DNA of 64,000 nt from Bradyrhizobium sp. CER78. GTDB lineage: Bacteria; Pseudomonadota; Alphaproteobacteria; Rhizobiales; Xanthobacteraceae. Location of the stretch: NCBI RefSeq assembly GCF_029846235.1, contig NZ_JARVWP010000015.1:1-64000 (forward strand), in the 5' to 3' direction. The notes under the pieces are model-generated. The model worked only from the letters and a program-made list of their open reading frames with translations, did no database searches and had not been told where the DNA came from. Shown here one piece after another: positions 1 to 7,141 of this stretch (the first letter of the stretch is position 1; each line of letters begins with the position of its first letter). The translations under genes and the position numbers were made by a program.

Positions 1-57
1 TTTCGCGGGTGATGACATCGCGTTGTTTGGCATCTTGAATCGCGAACTAGCCACCGC

Positions 58-178
58 GTCGTCCTGGCGAAAGCCAGGACCCATTACCCCAACTGCACAT
101 TGTCGCGCGACGCTGGGACGACGATCCCGTTCATCACGGAATGCGGTGGTTATGGGTCCTGGCTTTCGCCAGGACGAC
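58..178. repeat. Interspersed palindromic repeat, family A (copy 1)
   Basis: The outer arms are near-perfect inverted copies (gtcgtcctggcgaaagccag on the left, its complement ending ccaggacgac on the right) around a central spacer of about 70 bp. Each arm is itself a small hairpin (cctggcgaaagccagg). The same family recurs at about 29.1, 33.4, 37.4 and 47.6 kb. Confidence 0.85.
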
Positions 179-205
179 AACGAAGAGTCTCGCCTACAAT
201 GTCCG

Positions 206-262
206 TCACGGAGTATGGGTCCCGGCCCCCCGCGCGCAATTGCGCACCAGGCCGGGACAACG
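206..262. repeat. Partial family A repeat
   Basis: A truncated relative of the family A repeat: 'tatgggtcccggcc' followed closely by 'ggccgggacaacg', with most of the centre missing. It ends just upstream of the HiPIP start codon and may form a hairpin in its leader. Confidence 0.6.
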
Positions 263-277
263 CGTGGGGTGAACACC

Positions 278-535
278 ATGGCCAAACAACAACCCGATCG
301 TTCGCGGCGCAGCTTCATCTGCACCGCCATCGCAGGACTTCCCGCAACGCTCCTGCTGCGAGGTGCCGCCGCTTCCGACAAGATGACAAAACCGCAGGCC
401 GAATATCAGGACACGCCGAACGGCATCTACTCCTGCGGCCTGTGCACGCTGTTTGTTGCGCCCGATGGCTGCAAAGTGGTCGAGGGCGCGATCAGCAAGG
501 ACGGCTGGTGCAAGGCCTTCGCCGCGGCGGATTGA
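278..535 (+). CDS. High-potential iron-sulfur protein (HiPIP) precursor, Tat-exported
   Basis: An 85-residue small [4Fe-4S] electron carrier of the periplasm. The four cluster cysteines are at residues 53, 56, 65 and 78 (C-x2-C-x8-C-x12-C), with 'GWC' at the last one as in the HiPIP family. The N-terminus has a twin-arginine motif (SRRSFIC, residues 9-15) and a hydrophobic stretch, which fits export of a folded Fe-S protein by Tat. The mature part is about 50 residues, short but within the family range. The ATG at 278 was chosen because it gives a clean signal peptide; the longer upstream frame runs through a repeat. The ribosome binding site is weak (ggggtg). The electron donor and acceptor cannot be inferred from the neighbours. 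In this family HiPIPs usually carry electrons between bc1-type complexes and reductases or oxidases. Confidence 0.85.
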   Translation: MAKQQPDRSRRSFICTAIAGLPATLLLRGAAASDKMTKPQAEYQDTPNGIYSCGLCTLFVAPDGCKVVEGAISKDGWCKAFAAAD

Positions 536-538
536 CTC

Positions 539-717
539 TTCACCCTCCCCTTGGAGGTCCTTGGAGGGGGAGGGTCGTTGCGCATGCAGCGAAGCGGAAT
601 GCGCAGCGGGGTGGGGTGATCTCTCAACACGGGCAGCACCCGATACGAGGGACCTTCACCCCACCCCGCCGCTCATTTCATTCGCGTCGACCCTCCCCCT
701 CCAGCGGAGGATAAGGA
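539..717. repeat. Inverted-repeat element with ccctcc arms
   Basis: An intergenic palindromic region: 'caccctccccttggaggtcc...ggagggggagggtcg' on the left and 'cgaccctccccctccagcgg' on the right, with a second internal inverted pair (gcggggtgggg / ccccaccccgc). It fills the space between the HiPIP gene and the convergent regulator. It resembles the element at 53125-53245. Confidence 0.7.
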
Positions 718-724
718 AGCGAGA

Positions 725-2167
725 CTACAGCTCCCGCGCGTTTGAAAACGCGAACGACGACACCCGCCGCGTGGTCTCATCCAGGATCAGCGTGCGCGTG
801 ATCGGCGGCTCGGCGCGCTGGCTGCAATTCTCGCGCTCACAGAGCCGGCAGTTGACGCCGATCGGCGTGCCCTCGATCTTTTCCAGATCCATCCCGGTGG
901 CGTAGACGAGTTTTGCTGCGTGACGGATCTCGCAGCCGAGCCCGATCGCAAAGCGCGGCTGCGGCTGCGGATAGGGTGCCACCGGCCGGCGCACCGTCTG
1001 CGCGATCGAGAAGTAGCGCGTGCCGTCCGGCAGCTCGATCACCTGGCTGAGCAGGCGGTCCGGCATGTCGAAGGTCGAATGCACGTTCCACAGCGGACAG
1101 GTGCCGCCGAACTTGGAGAACGGGAAGGTGCCGGAGGAAAACCGCTTCGACACATTGCCGGCATTGTCGACGCGCAGCAGGAAGAACGGCACGCCGCGCG
1201 CGTTCGGCCGTTGCAGCGTGGTGAGGCGGTGGCAGACCTGCTCGAAGCCGGCGTTGAAGCGCTGCGCCAGCACGTGGACGTCGTAGCTCAGCGCTTCGGC
1301 GGCGGAATGAAACGGCTGGTAGGGCATCATCGCGGCCGCCGCGAAGTAATTGGCGAGCGTGATGCGATAGAGCCTGCGCGCCGTATCGTCGAGCGGGCCG
1401 GCGCGGCTGACGATCGCATCGATCGCGGCGCCGCATTCGACGAAGCCGATTTGCAGCGCGAGCTGGAAGCTGCGGCCGGAGCTGTCGACGAGCTCGGAGA
1501 TCAGCAGCTGACGGCGATGGCGGTCGAAGCGACGCAGCGTCTCGCGCATCACGTCGACCGGCATCACACGGGTGACGATCGAATGCTTTTCGCGCAGCCG
1601 TGTCGCGAGCGCCGTGAACAGGCCTTCGGTCGGGACGTTGAGCTCGTCGCGCAGATTTTCCGCCGCGGTCTCGAGCTCCGGAAAATAGTTGCGGTTGGCC
1701 TCGATCAGGTCGCGCACCCGCTCGATCGGGTTGGCGTCGAACTGCGAACCTTCACGGTCGGCCATCTGCGCCGCCACCAGCGTCTCGCCGCGGCGCGCCT
1801 CAGTGTAGGCCGCGTAGAGCCGCTGCAACGCATGCGTCACGCCGGGGCAGAGCTCGGCGAGGTCGCGCAGCTCCTGCTTCGGCAAGTCAATCTGGCGGAA
1901 CAGCGGATCGGAGAAGATCTCGTTGAGTTCCGCGAAGAAGCGGTCCTCGTCGGCGGTGGCGAGATCGCGCAGATCGAGATCGTAGGTCTCGGCGAGACGA
2001 AGCAGTATCTGCGCCGTCACCGGCCGCTGGTTGCGCTCGATCAGGTTGATGTAGGAGGGCGAGATGCCGAGCCCCTCGGCGATCTGGGTCTGCGACAGCC
2101 CCAATTGCTGGCGGATCCGCCGGAACCGCGGCCCGACGAACAGCTTCTTTCCGGACTTGCCGGGCAT
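725..2167 (-). CDS. XRE-family regulator with IrrE-like and DUF2083 domains (ScfR/RamB/MccR type)
   Basis: A 480-residue transcriptional regulator. Residues about 12-65 form a cro/XRE helix-turn-helix (LGLSQTQIAEGLGISPSY region). The middle is an ImmA/IrrE-like domain in which no HExxH zinc motif is visible, so peptidase activity is unlikely. The C-terminal DUF2083-type region has a cysteine cluster (C440-x2-C443-x4-C448). This architecture is known from short-chain acyl-CoA-responsive regulators such as RamB (acetate metabolism) and MccR (methylcitrate cycle). The typical regulated neighbours (aceA, prp genes) are absent, so its target is unknown. A 15-bp palindrome lies 18 bp upstream of the start and may be an autoregulatory operator. 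The ATG at 2167 starts a standard HTH N-terminus. Confidence 0.88.
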   Translation of the reverse strand: MPGKSGKKLFVGPRFRRIRQQLGLSQTQIAEGLGISPSYINLIERNQRPVTAQILLRLAETYDLDLRDLATADEDRFFAELNEIFSDPLFRQIDLPKQELRDLAELCPGVTHALQRLYAAYTEARRGETLVAAQMADREGSQFDANPIERVRDLIEANRNYFPELETAAENLRDELNVPTEGLFTALATRLREKHSIVTRVMPVDVMRETLRRFDRHRRQLLISELVDSSGRSFQLALQIGFVECGAAIDAIVSRAGPLDDTARRLYRITLANYFAAAAMMPYQPFHSAAEALSYDVHVLAQRFNAGFEQVCHRLTTLQRPNARGVPFFLLRVDNAGNVSKRFSSGTFPFSKFGGTCPLWNVHSTFDMPDRLLSQVIELPDGTRYFSIAQTVRRPVAPYPQPQPRFAIGLGCEIRHAAKLVYATGMDLEKIEGTPIGVNCRLCERENCSQRAEPPITRTLILDETTRRVSSFAFSNAREL

Positions 2168-2184
2168 GGCAGTCTTCCTGACCT

Positions 2185-2199
2185 ATTTTGTGACAAAAT
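2185..2199. promoter_or_regulatory. Palindromic operator candidate for the ScfR/RamB-type regulator
   Basis: A perfect 7-1-7 palindrome, ATTTTGT-G-ACAAAAT, lies 18 bp upstream of the regulator's ATG in an A+T-rich stretch. Its position suggests autorepression; binding is inferred. The divergent DUF4170 gene begins about 210 bp away. Confidence 0.55.
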
Positions 2200-2410
2200 T
2201 TACAAATCGACATTTATTACAAGTTCAGATGTTACATGACATCACCAATAAAAAACAAGGCATCTGTACGAACTTCAGCTTTTAGCGTTTATCTCCTGAC
2301 ACGCACTTCGCGATGCTCTGTCAAGAATGTCGAACCGGCGCGCAGGTTGCGGGGATCAGGTTTCAGGCGGCTGAGCAAAGGCAGCACGGTTTTTTCAAAG
2401 GAGACTGACG

Positions 2411-2620
2411 ATGAGCAAAGGCAGCAATTTTTGGGTGATCGGCGGCGAGTTCGGGTCGATGAACTTCCACAAGCTCGTCGAAGGCTCCGCCCAGGTCCGC
2501 GGTCCGTTCAAGACCCGCAAGGAAGCCGAAGAGTGCTGGAAGGAAGTCTCGGAAGAGAGCCGCCACAAGGCGGGCGTGCGCTTCTCCATAGTTGAGGAGC
2601 CGTCGCGGGTTTCGGCCTGA
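2411..2620 (+). CDS. DUF4170 family small protein
   Basis: A 69-residue soluble protein matching the pattern of DUF4170 proteins of alphaproteobacteria: 'FWVIGGEF' near the start, a central 'GPFKTRKEAEECW' (about residues 36-48), and a C-terminal 'VRFSIVEE'. A good ribosome binding site (aaaggagactgacg) precedes the ATG, which supports both expression and start. No biochemical role is known for the family. It is divergent from the regulator at 725-2167, and the 243-bp space between them could hold control sites for both. Confidence 0.78.
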   Translation: MSKGSNFWVIGGEFGSMNFHKLVEGSAQVRGPFKTRKEAEECWKEVSEESRHKAGVRFSIVEEPSRVSA

Positions 2621-2624
2621 ACGA

Positions 2625-2670
2625 GCATGATCCGGAAAAGTGGGAACCGGTTTTCCGGAAAGATCATGCT
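2625..2670. repeat. Interspersed palindromic repeat, family D (copy 1)
   Basis: Inverted repeat with arms 'gcatgatccggaaaa' and 'ttttccggaaagatcatgc' around 'gtgggaaccgg'. It starts five bases after the DUF4170 stop codon. Other copies are at 3488, 35226, 44873 (partial) and 58722. Confidence 0.8.
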
Positions 2671-2910
2671 CAAACAAGAGATCATGTCACGGCGCGCAGT
2701 CGCATTGTGACGGAGCTAAGAAACGTCCAAGGACGGCGGCCCCATCCGGTTTCAACCGGGTGGGGTCGACCGCTTTTGGGACACCGCCGGGCGTTTTTGA
2801 ACTGGGGATAAGTGGCAGCCTAAGTGCTTGGGAACCAACGTCCTTTGCGGACGTCATGGTTGCTGATAGGTTAATGGGTAAGGCAACCCGTCAGCACGAG
2901 ACCGCAAGGC

Positions 2911-3486
2911 ATGTCCGATCCGCAGAACACCGGCAGCGAGGCGCGCGAGATGCGCCCGACGCTGCGAGAGGCGCTGCGACGGGCGCGGATCGAAGCGGCC
3001 GACCGCACCGGTGTCGTCGTCGAACTGCGCGATGCCGAGGTGGCGCGGCTCGAGATCCTCAACGACGCGCTCGATCCGCTGTTCGCGCAGGTGCCGGAGA
3101 AGGTCGACCTGTTCGACCGCGGCATCAGCCAGGGCGAGACGCCGCGGCTCTGGATCGACGTCGTCGCGCATGTGCTGATGGGACGCGACAAGCGCATCTA
3201 CCGCTTCGTGCAGGACACGAGGTTCGGCCGCATCGTGCTCGCCGAATCGCACGACGTGGCCGTGATCGTCAATGCGGTCACCGACTATGTGGCGCGCCGC
3301 CTGATCGAGCGCGAGCACGCGATGGTGGCAACGCCGCTTCCGGTCGCCGAGCCGGCAGCGCCGCCGCCCGTGCCGGTGGTGGCGCCGAAGCGCCGCGGTC
3401 GGGTCGGCATGTTCGTGCTGGGCTTCATCCTGGGCGCGCTGGCGCTGTTCGGCTTCGCGCTGCTGGCGAGCGTGCAGAATTTCTGA
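2911..3486 (+). CDS. Conserved hypothetical protein with C-terminal membrane anchor
   Basis: A 191-residue protein of unknown function. Residues 1-130 are soluble, charged and mostly helical; residues about 140-160 are a proline/alanine linker (AAPPPVPVV) ending in KRRGR; residues about 168-190 form one transmembrane helix (GMFVLGFILGALALFGFALL). The topology is a tail-anchored protein with the N-terminal domain in the cytoplasm, by the positive-inside rule. It stands alone between two family D repeats. No enzyme motif or named family was recognised. Confidence 0.72.
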   Translation: MSDPQNTGSEAREMRPTLREALRRARIEAADRTGVVVELRDAEVARLEILNDALDPLFAQVPEKVDLFDRGISQGETPRLWIDVVAHVLMGRDKRIYRFVQDTRFGRIVLAESHDVAVIVNAVTDYVARRLIEREHAMVATPLPVAEPAAPPPVPVVAPKRRGRVGMFVLGFILGALALFGFALLASVQNF

Positions 3487-3487
3487 A

Positions 3488-3532
3488 GCATGATCCGGAA
3501 AAGTGCGAAGCGGTTTTCCGATCAGATCATGC
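3488..3532. repeat. Interspersed palindromic repeat, family D (copy 2)
   Basis: Arms 'gcatgatccggaaaagtgcg' and 'cggttttccgatcagatcat' directly after the stop codon of the preceding gene. It is followed by an unrelated small hairpin, 'aaagcgcg...cgcgcttt', at about 3546-3578. Confidence 0.8.
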
Positions 3533-3598
3533 GCAAACAAGGAGCTAAAGCGCGGTGACGATTCAATCGCGCTTTAGCCGCTGAGGGGCGGGGGCATC

Positions 3599-4369
3599 GT
3601 GGTCATAACTCCCGCCTCGGCATTTTTCGGCGTGCTGGCAGCAGGCGCCGTGATCGGCAGCGCGGTGCTGTTCGGCAAATGGCAGACGCTGCGGCGCGCC
3701 GAATATATCCGCACCTTCAAATGGCCGGCGGGGCTGCTGGCCCGGCTCGAGAAGCATCACCCCGGCTTCAACCGCAAGGACAGCGCGCTGGTGTCGCGCG
3801 GCCTGCGCCAGTTCTTCCTCGCCTATCTGATGAGCGGAAAGCGCTTCGTCTCGATGCCGTCGCAGGCGGCCGACGACCTCTGGCACGAATTCATTCTCTA
3901 CACCCGCGAATACGACGCGTTCTGCCGCCGCGCCTTCGGCGGCTTCCTGCATCACAGGCCAGCCGTCGTGCTGGCGAAGGAGCAGCGCCGGAGCAATGAG
4001 GGGCTGCGGCGGGTCTGGTGGTACTGCTGCAAATACGAGAACATCGATCCGGTCAGGCCGACGCGGCTGCCGCTGCTGTTCGCGCTCGACGCCAAGCTCA
4101 GCATTGCGAACGGCTTCATCTATCACACCGACTGCGAGGCGCTGCGCCGCAGCGGCATTGCCGGCAGCAGCCCCTATTGCGGCGGCGATTTCTCGGACTC
4201 GTCGATCGACGGATCGTCGGCGGGTTTCGGCGATGCCGGCAGCGACGGAAGCCATGGCGGCGATGGTGGTGACGGCGGTGGCCACGGCGGCGGCGGTGGA
4301 GGTGGCGGTGGCGGCGACAGCGGAGGCGGCTGTGGCGGCGGGTGTGGCGGCGGCGGCGGTGGCGACTAG
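3599..4369 (+). CDS. GRDP-like protein with glycine-rich C-terminal tail
   Basis: A 256-residue protein starting at a GTG. Residues about 5-25 are a hydrophobic anchor or signal-like segment. The middle contains 'DDLWHEFILYTREYDAFC' (about residues 98-115) followed by 'FLHH', the hallmark of the glycine-rich-domain-containing protein (GRDP/DUF1399-like) family. The last 60 residues are almost entirely glycine with serine, aspartate and two CGGGCGGG-type cysteine clusters. The function is unknown in bacteria. The conserved histidines and the terminal Cys/Gly/His run could bind metal, but that is inference. The GTG start is preceded by 'gaggggcggggg'. Confidence 0.72.
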   Translation: MVITPASAFFGVLAAGAVIGSAVLFGKWQTLRRAEYIRTFKWPAGLLARLEKHHPGFNRKDSALVSRGLRQFFLAYLMSGKRFVSMPSQAADDLWHEFILYTREYDAFCRRAFGGFLHHRPAVVLAKEQRRSNEGLRRVWWYCCKYENIDPVRPTRLPLLFALDAKLSIANGFIYHTDCEALRRSGIAGSSPYCGGDFSDSSIDGSSAGFGDAGSDGSHGGDGGDGGGHGGGGGGGGGGDSGGGCGGGCGGGGGGD

Positions 4370-4370
4370 A

Positions 4371-4414
4371 GCATTTTCGAGCGAAGTGGACACCGGTTCG
4401 CGTGAAGAAAATGC
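4371..4414. repeat. Interspersed palindromic repeat, family E (copy 1)
   Basis: Arms 'gcattttcgagcgaagtgga' and 'gcgtgaagaaaatgc' around 'caccggttc'. It begins immediately after the preceding stop codon. A clear second copy in the opposite orientation is at 24075-24119. Confidence 0.75.
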
Positions 4415-4429
4415 GTCAAAACGAGAATC

Positions 4430-4473
4430 TAGAGCTTCCGTTCCGATGCAATCGGAACGGAAAAACGCTCTAG
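4430..4473. repeat. Inverted repeat tagagc/gctcta with internal ttccgttccgat hairpin
   Basis: A nested palindrome: outer arms 'tagagc' and 'gctcta', inner arms 'ttccgttccgat' and 'atcggaacggaa'. It ends inside the stop region of the metallophosphoesterase and could act as a terminator-like hairpin for that minus-strand gene. Confidence 0.65.
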
Positions 4474-5357
4474 GACAATCGTATTTGCTTGAGCTCGCGA
4501 ATGCCGTCGTGATGGCCGAGGCCGCGCACGGTCTGCTCGCAGCGCCAGGCGTTGCCGTCGCGCTCGATCGAGAACAGATTGTAGGCCGCCGCCGGATAGT
4601 GCTTGCGCGCCAGCGCCGATGCCGACGGCACGCCGATCGCCGGGATCTTCCGCTCGGGGCCGTCGAACCACATCGTCGAATGGATGTGGTCGTGGCCGTG
4701 CAGCACCAGCTCGACGCCGTGCCGCTTGAGCAGCGCGAGCAATTGATGCGAATCGGTCAGCCGCTTGGCGCGTCCGTCGGAGTGCAGCGGGTGATGCACC
4801 AGGAGGACGCGGAAGGCATCCTGCTGCGACAGCTGCGCGAGGATCGTCTCCAGCGCGGTGAGCTGGGCATGGCCGAGCCAGCCGGTCGCCATCAGCGGCG
4901 GCGTCGGCACCGCCGAGGAGACGCCGATCAGCGCCACCGGGCCGCGGCGGCGCACGAACGGAAAATGCGTCGCCGCGCCATCGGCATCGCCGCGCAGATA
5001 GTCCCCGAAGTGGCTGACGAAGCGATGCCGGGTCGCGCGCACATAGGCGTCGTGATTGCCGGGGACCACGGTGACGTCGGCGGCGCCGCCGACACCCTCC
5101 AGCCATTGCCGGGCCGGATTGAATTCGGCATCCAGCGCGAGATTGACGAGGTCGCCGGTGACAGCGACATGATCCGGCTGCTGCGCCTGCATGTCCGATA
5201 CCAGCGCATCGAGCACGTCGCGGCGGTGATATTTGTGACGGTTGCGCGTCCAGTTCAAATAGCCGAAGGCGCGCTTGCCGGCGAGATCGCGTAGCCGCGC
5301 CGCCGGCAGCGGCGGCAGATGCGGATCAGACAGATGTGCGAGGCGGAACGCCGCCAT
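4470..5357 (-). CDS. Metallophosphoesterase (calcineurin-like)
   Basis: A 295-residue dinuclear metal phosphoesterase. The five family motifs are visible in order: 'HLSDPHL' (D-x-H, residues about 7-13), 'VTGDLVNLA' (GDxx), 'PGNHDAY' (GNHD), 'LVHHPLH', and 'GHDHIH' (GHxH type). These supply the metal ligands and the general acid of cAMP/DNA-type phosphoesterases. The substrate cannot be told from the sequence. The ATG at 5357 gives 'MAAFRLAHLSDPHL', the usual family start; an upstream in-frame extension of 29 residues is unlikely. It is divergent from the Nudix gene. Confidence 0.88.
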   Translation of the reverse strand: MAAFRLAHLSDPHLPPLPAARLRDLAGKRAFGYLNWTRNRHKYHRRDVLDALVSDMQAQQPDHVAVTGDLVNLALDAEFNPARQWLEGVGGAADVTVVPGNHDAYVRATRHRFVSHFGDYLRGDADGAATHFPFVRRRGPVALIGVSSAVPTPPLMATGWLGHAQLTALETILAQLSQQDAFRVLLVHHPLHSDGRAKRLTDSHQLLALLKRHGVELVLHGHDHIHSTMWFDGPERKIPAIGVPSASALARKHYPAAAYNLFSIERDGNAWRCEQTVRGLGHHDGIRELKQIRLS

Positions 5358-5460
5358 CACGCGATTCCCTTCGGATTGTCGGTGAAAAGTGGCCGGCAGC
5401 CGGTCATGTCGTGCTATCCCGAACGTCCTGCCCTGTATTGGCAAGAGCTGCGCAGGCGCG

Positions 5461-5496
5461 CAAGGATCAAGTCAAGGATCAAAGCAAGGATCAAAC
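5461..5496. repeat. Three tandem 12-bp direct repeats
   Basis: Three consecutive units of the form caaggatcaaNN (caaggatcaagt, caaggatcaaag, caaggatcaaac) end 20 bp before the GTG chosen as start of the Nudix gene. A perfect 12-bp period next to a start codon suggests either a slippage-prone tract or repeated protein-binding half sites. Confidence 0.8.
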
Positions 5497-5516
5497 ACCA
5501 TGACGTCGGGGGTTCA

Positions 5517-6005
5517 GTGACGATCCTGCTGGATTTACGCAAGCGCTTCGAGCCGCAGATCAGGTGGGTGTTTCATTTCTACTGGCGGCTGGTCCGCAGC
5601 ATGACGCTCGGGGTCCGCGCCGTGGTGCTCGACGCCGACAACAAGGTGTTCCTGGTCAAGCACAGCTATGTCCATGGCTGGTATCTGCCCGGCGGCGGGG
5701 TCGAGGTTGGCGAAAGTTTTATCGAGTCGCTGCGGCGCGAGCTGGAGGAGGAGGGGCGGATCGAGCTCACCGGCGAGCCGGTGTTGCACGGCATCTTCCA
5801 CAACAGCCACGTCTCGCCGCGCGATCATGTCGCGGTCTATGTCGTCCGGAACTACCGGCAGGACCGGCTGCCGGAGCCGAATCGCGAGATCGTGGCCTGT
5901 GGCTTCTTCGATCCGGCCGCGCTGCCGGAGGAGACCACCCCCGGGACCCGGCTGCGGATCGCGGAGGTGCTCGAGGGCAGACCGCCGCCGGCGACATGGC
6001 GGTGA
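5517..6005 (+). CDS. Nudix hydrolase
   Basis: A 162-residue hydrolase of nucleoside diphosphates linked to another moiety. The Nudix box lies at about residues 61-84: 'PGGGVEVGE' then 'RRELEEEG', which keeps the catalytic RExxEE core; the usual glycine two positions after the EE pair is shifted. The N-terminal part (FYWRLVRSMTLGVRAVVLD) is typical of small Nudix proteins annotated NUDIX domain in this genus. The start is uncertain: the GTG at 5517 is favoured because the family begins close to 'RxxWxFHFYWRL', but the frame stays open to 5319 through the tandem repeat. It ends 39 bp before the GNAT gene, so the two may be co-transcribed. Confidence 0.85.
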   Translation: MTILLDLRKRFEPQIRWVFHFYWRLVRSMTLGVRAVVLDADNKVFLVKHSYVHGWYLPGGGVEVGESFIESLRRELEEEGRIELTGEPVLHGIFHNSHVSPRDHVAVYVVRNYRQDRLPEPNREIVACGFFDPAALPEETTPGTRLRIAEVLEGRPPPATWR

Positions 6006-6044
6006 TGGACCGCGCCCGCGCCAGATGCTATCCCGCGCCCCACA

Positions 6045-6557
6045 ATGACCGAACTGTCCCTGACCATCCTGCCCGAGACCCCGAAAGACGCCCAGGCGAT
6101 CGAGCGCCTGCACGAGCGCACCTTCGGGCCCGGCCGCTTCGCGCTCAGCGCTTATCGGCTGCGCGAGCATGTCGATCATCTGCTCGATGTCTCCTTCACC
6201 GCGCGGATCGGCACGCTGCTGGTCGGCTCGGTACGCCAGCTTCCTGTCTGCATCGGCGACACGCCGGCGCTGATGCTCGGGCCGTTGACGGTCGAGCCGC
6301 CGTTCCGCAGCCGCGGCGTCGGCCGCGCGCTGCTCGAGCGTGCGATCAATGACGCCCGCGCCAAGGGCCATCGGCTGATCGTGCTGGTCGGCGACGAGCC
6401 GTATTATGCGCGGGTCGGCTTCAAGCCGGTGGCGAAGGGGCGGATGACGATGCCCGGCCCGGTCGACTACAGTCGTCTGCTTGTCATGGAACTGGTCGAC
6501 GGCGCGTTCGAGGGCGTGTCCGGCCCGATCCAGCCGGACTGGAGCAAGGCGATCTGA
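6045..6557 (+). CDS. GNAT family N-acetyltransferase (YhbS-like)
   Basis: A 170-residue acetyl-CoA-dependent acyltransferase. The acetyl-CoA pyrophosphate loop is visible as 'FRSRGVGRALL' (about residues 87-97, the R/Q-x-x-G-x-G/A motif), preceded by 'LGPLTVEP', the strand that typifies YhbS-type predicted acetyltransferases, and followed by 'VLVGDEPYYARVGF'. The acceptor substrate is unknown. It lies just downstream of the Nudix gene on the same strand. Confidence 0.86.
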   Translation: MTELSLTILPETPKDAQAIERLHERTFGPGRFALSAYRLREHVDHLLDVSFTARIGTLLVGSVRQLPVCIGDTPALMLGPLTVEPPFRSRGVGRALLERAINDARAKGHRLIVLVGDEPYYARVGFKPVAKGRMTMPGPVDYSRLLVMELVDGAFEGVSGPIQPDWSKAI

Positions 6558-6671
6558 CATCCGCGCGAGCCATCGCCGGAACGGTTGCACCCTCCGACAA
6601 TCTGACGCACAGTTGAGGTAAGCGCCGGGACAAGACCGGCGCATGTCATATCAACAGGGAGAGTGCGCGCC

Positions 6672-6989
6672 ATGATCAAGGTCAGTGTGATGTATCCGAA
6701 CAATCCAGGCGCACGCTTTGATCACGATTATTATCGCGACAAGCACATGCCCCTGGTGAAGGCGCGGCTGGGCGACGCCTGCAAATACTACACCGTCGAC
6801 AAAGGTCTCGCGGGCGGCGCCCCGGGGACGCCCGCAACCTATGTCGGGATGTGCCACATCTTCTGCGACTCGGTCGAGGCCTTCGCGGCCGGCATGGGCA
6901 AGCACGCCCAGGAGATCATGGGCGACATTCCGAATTACACCGACCTGCAGCCGGTGATCCAGATCAGCGAAGTCGTCGTCGGCCACTGA
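6672..6989 (+). CDS. EthD family protein
   Basis: A 105-residue protein of the ferredoxin-like dimeric alpha/beta barrel fold. The family signature is clear: 'FDHDYYRDKHMPLVKARLG' (about residues 14-32), then 'MCHIFCDSVEAFAAGMGKHAQEIMGDIPNYT'. EthD proteins are needed in some ether-degradation clusters but most homologues have no assigned role. The ATG at 6672 has 'agggag' upstream; a GTG three codons earlier is also possible. It is convergent with the TonB receptor and separated from it by a repeat and a terminator. Confidence 0.87.
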   Translation: MIKVSVMYPNNPGARFDHDYYRDKHMPLVKARLGDACKYYTVDKGLAGGAPGTPATYVGMCHIFCDSVEAFAAGMGKHAQEIMGDIPNYTDLQPVIQISEVVVGH

Positions 6990-7012
6990 ACGCCAAGCGC
7001 CCGCACGGATTC

Positions 7013-7095
7013 GTAGCCCGGATGTAGCGAAATCCGGGAGCAGTTCTGCCGCGGAGGCAGTCTCCCCGGATTGCGCTTCGCTCCATCCGGGCTAC
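7013..7095. repeat. Interspersed palindromic repeat, family C (copy 1)
   Basis: Arms 'gtagcccggatgtagcgaaa' and 'cgcttcgctccatccgggct' with a central 'gcagttctgccgcggaggca'. Other copies at 53892 and 57045. Confidence 0.85.
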
Positions 7096-7102
7096 GCGAC
7101 AA

Positions 7103-7134
7103 AAATCCCTCTGCCGCCTGCGGCAGAGGGATTT
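7103..7134 (-). terminator. Strong hairpin terminator of the TonB receptor gene
   Basis: Perfect 14-bp arms (aaatccctctgccg / cggcagagggattt) around a 4-base loop. Read on the minus strand the stem is followed by a short T run (gggattttt), so it fits a Rho-independent terminator for the receptor gene ending at 7142. Confidence 0.8.
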
Positions 7135-7141
7135 GCGTGTC

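Noticed and set aside
920..2239. A 439-codon ORF on the plus strand opposite the ScfR-type regulator gene
   Set aside because: The product is Arg/Ala/Asp-rich with no motif and lies wholly antisense to a gene with clear domains; a GC-rich shadow.
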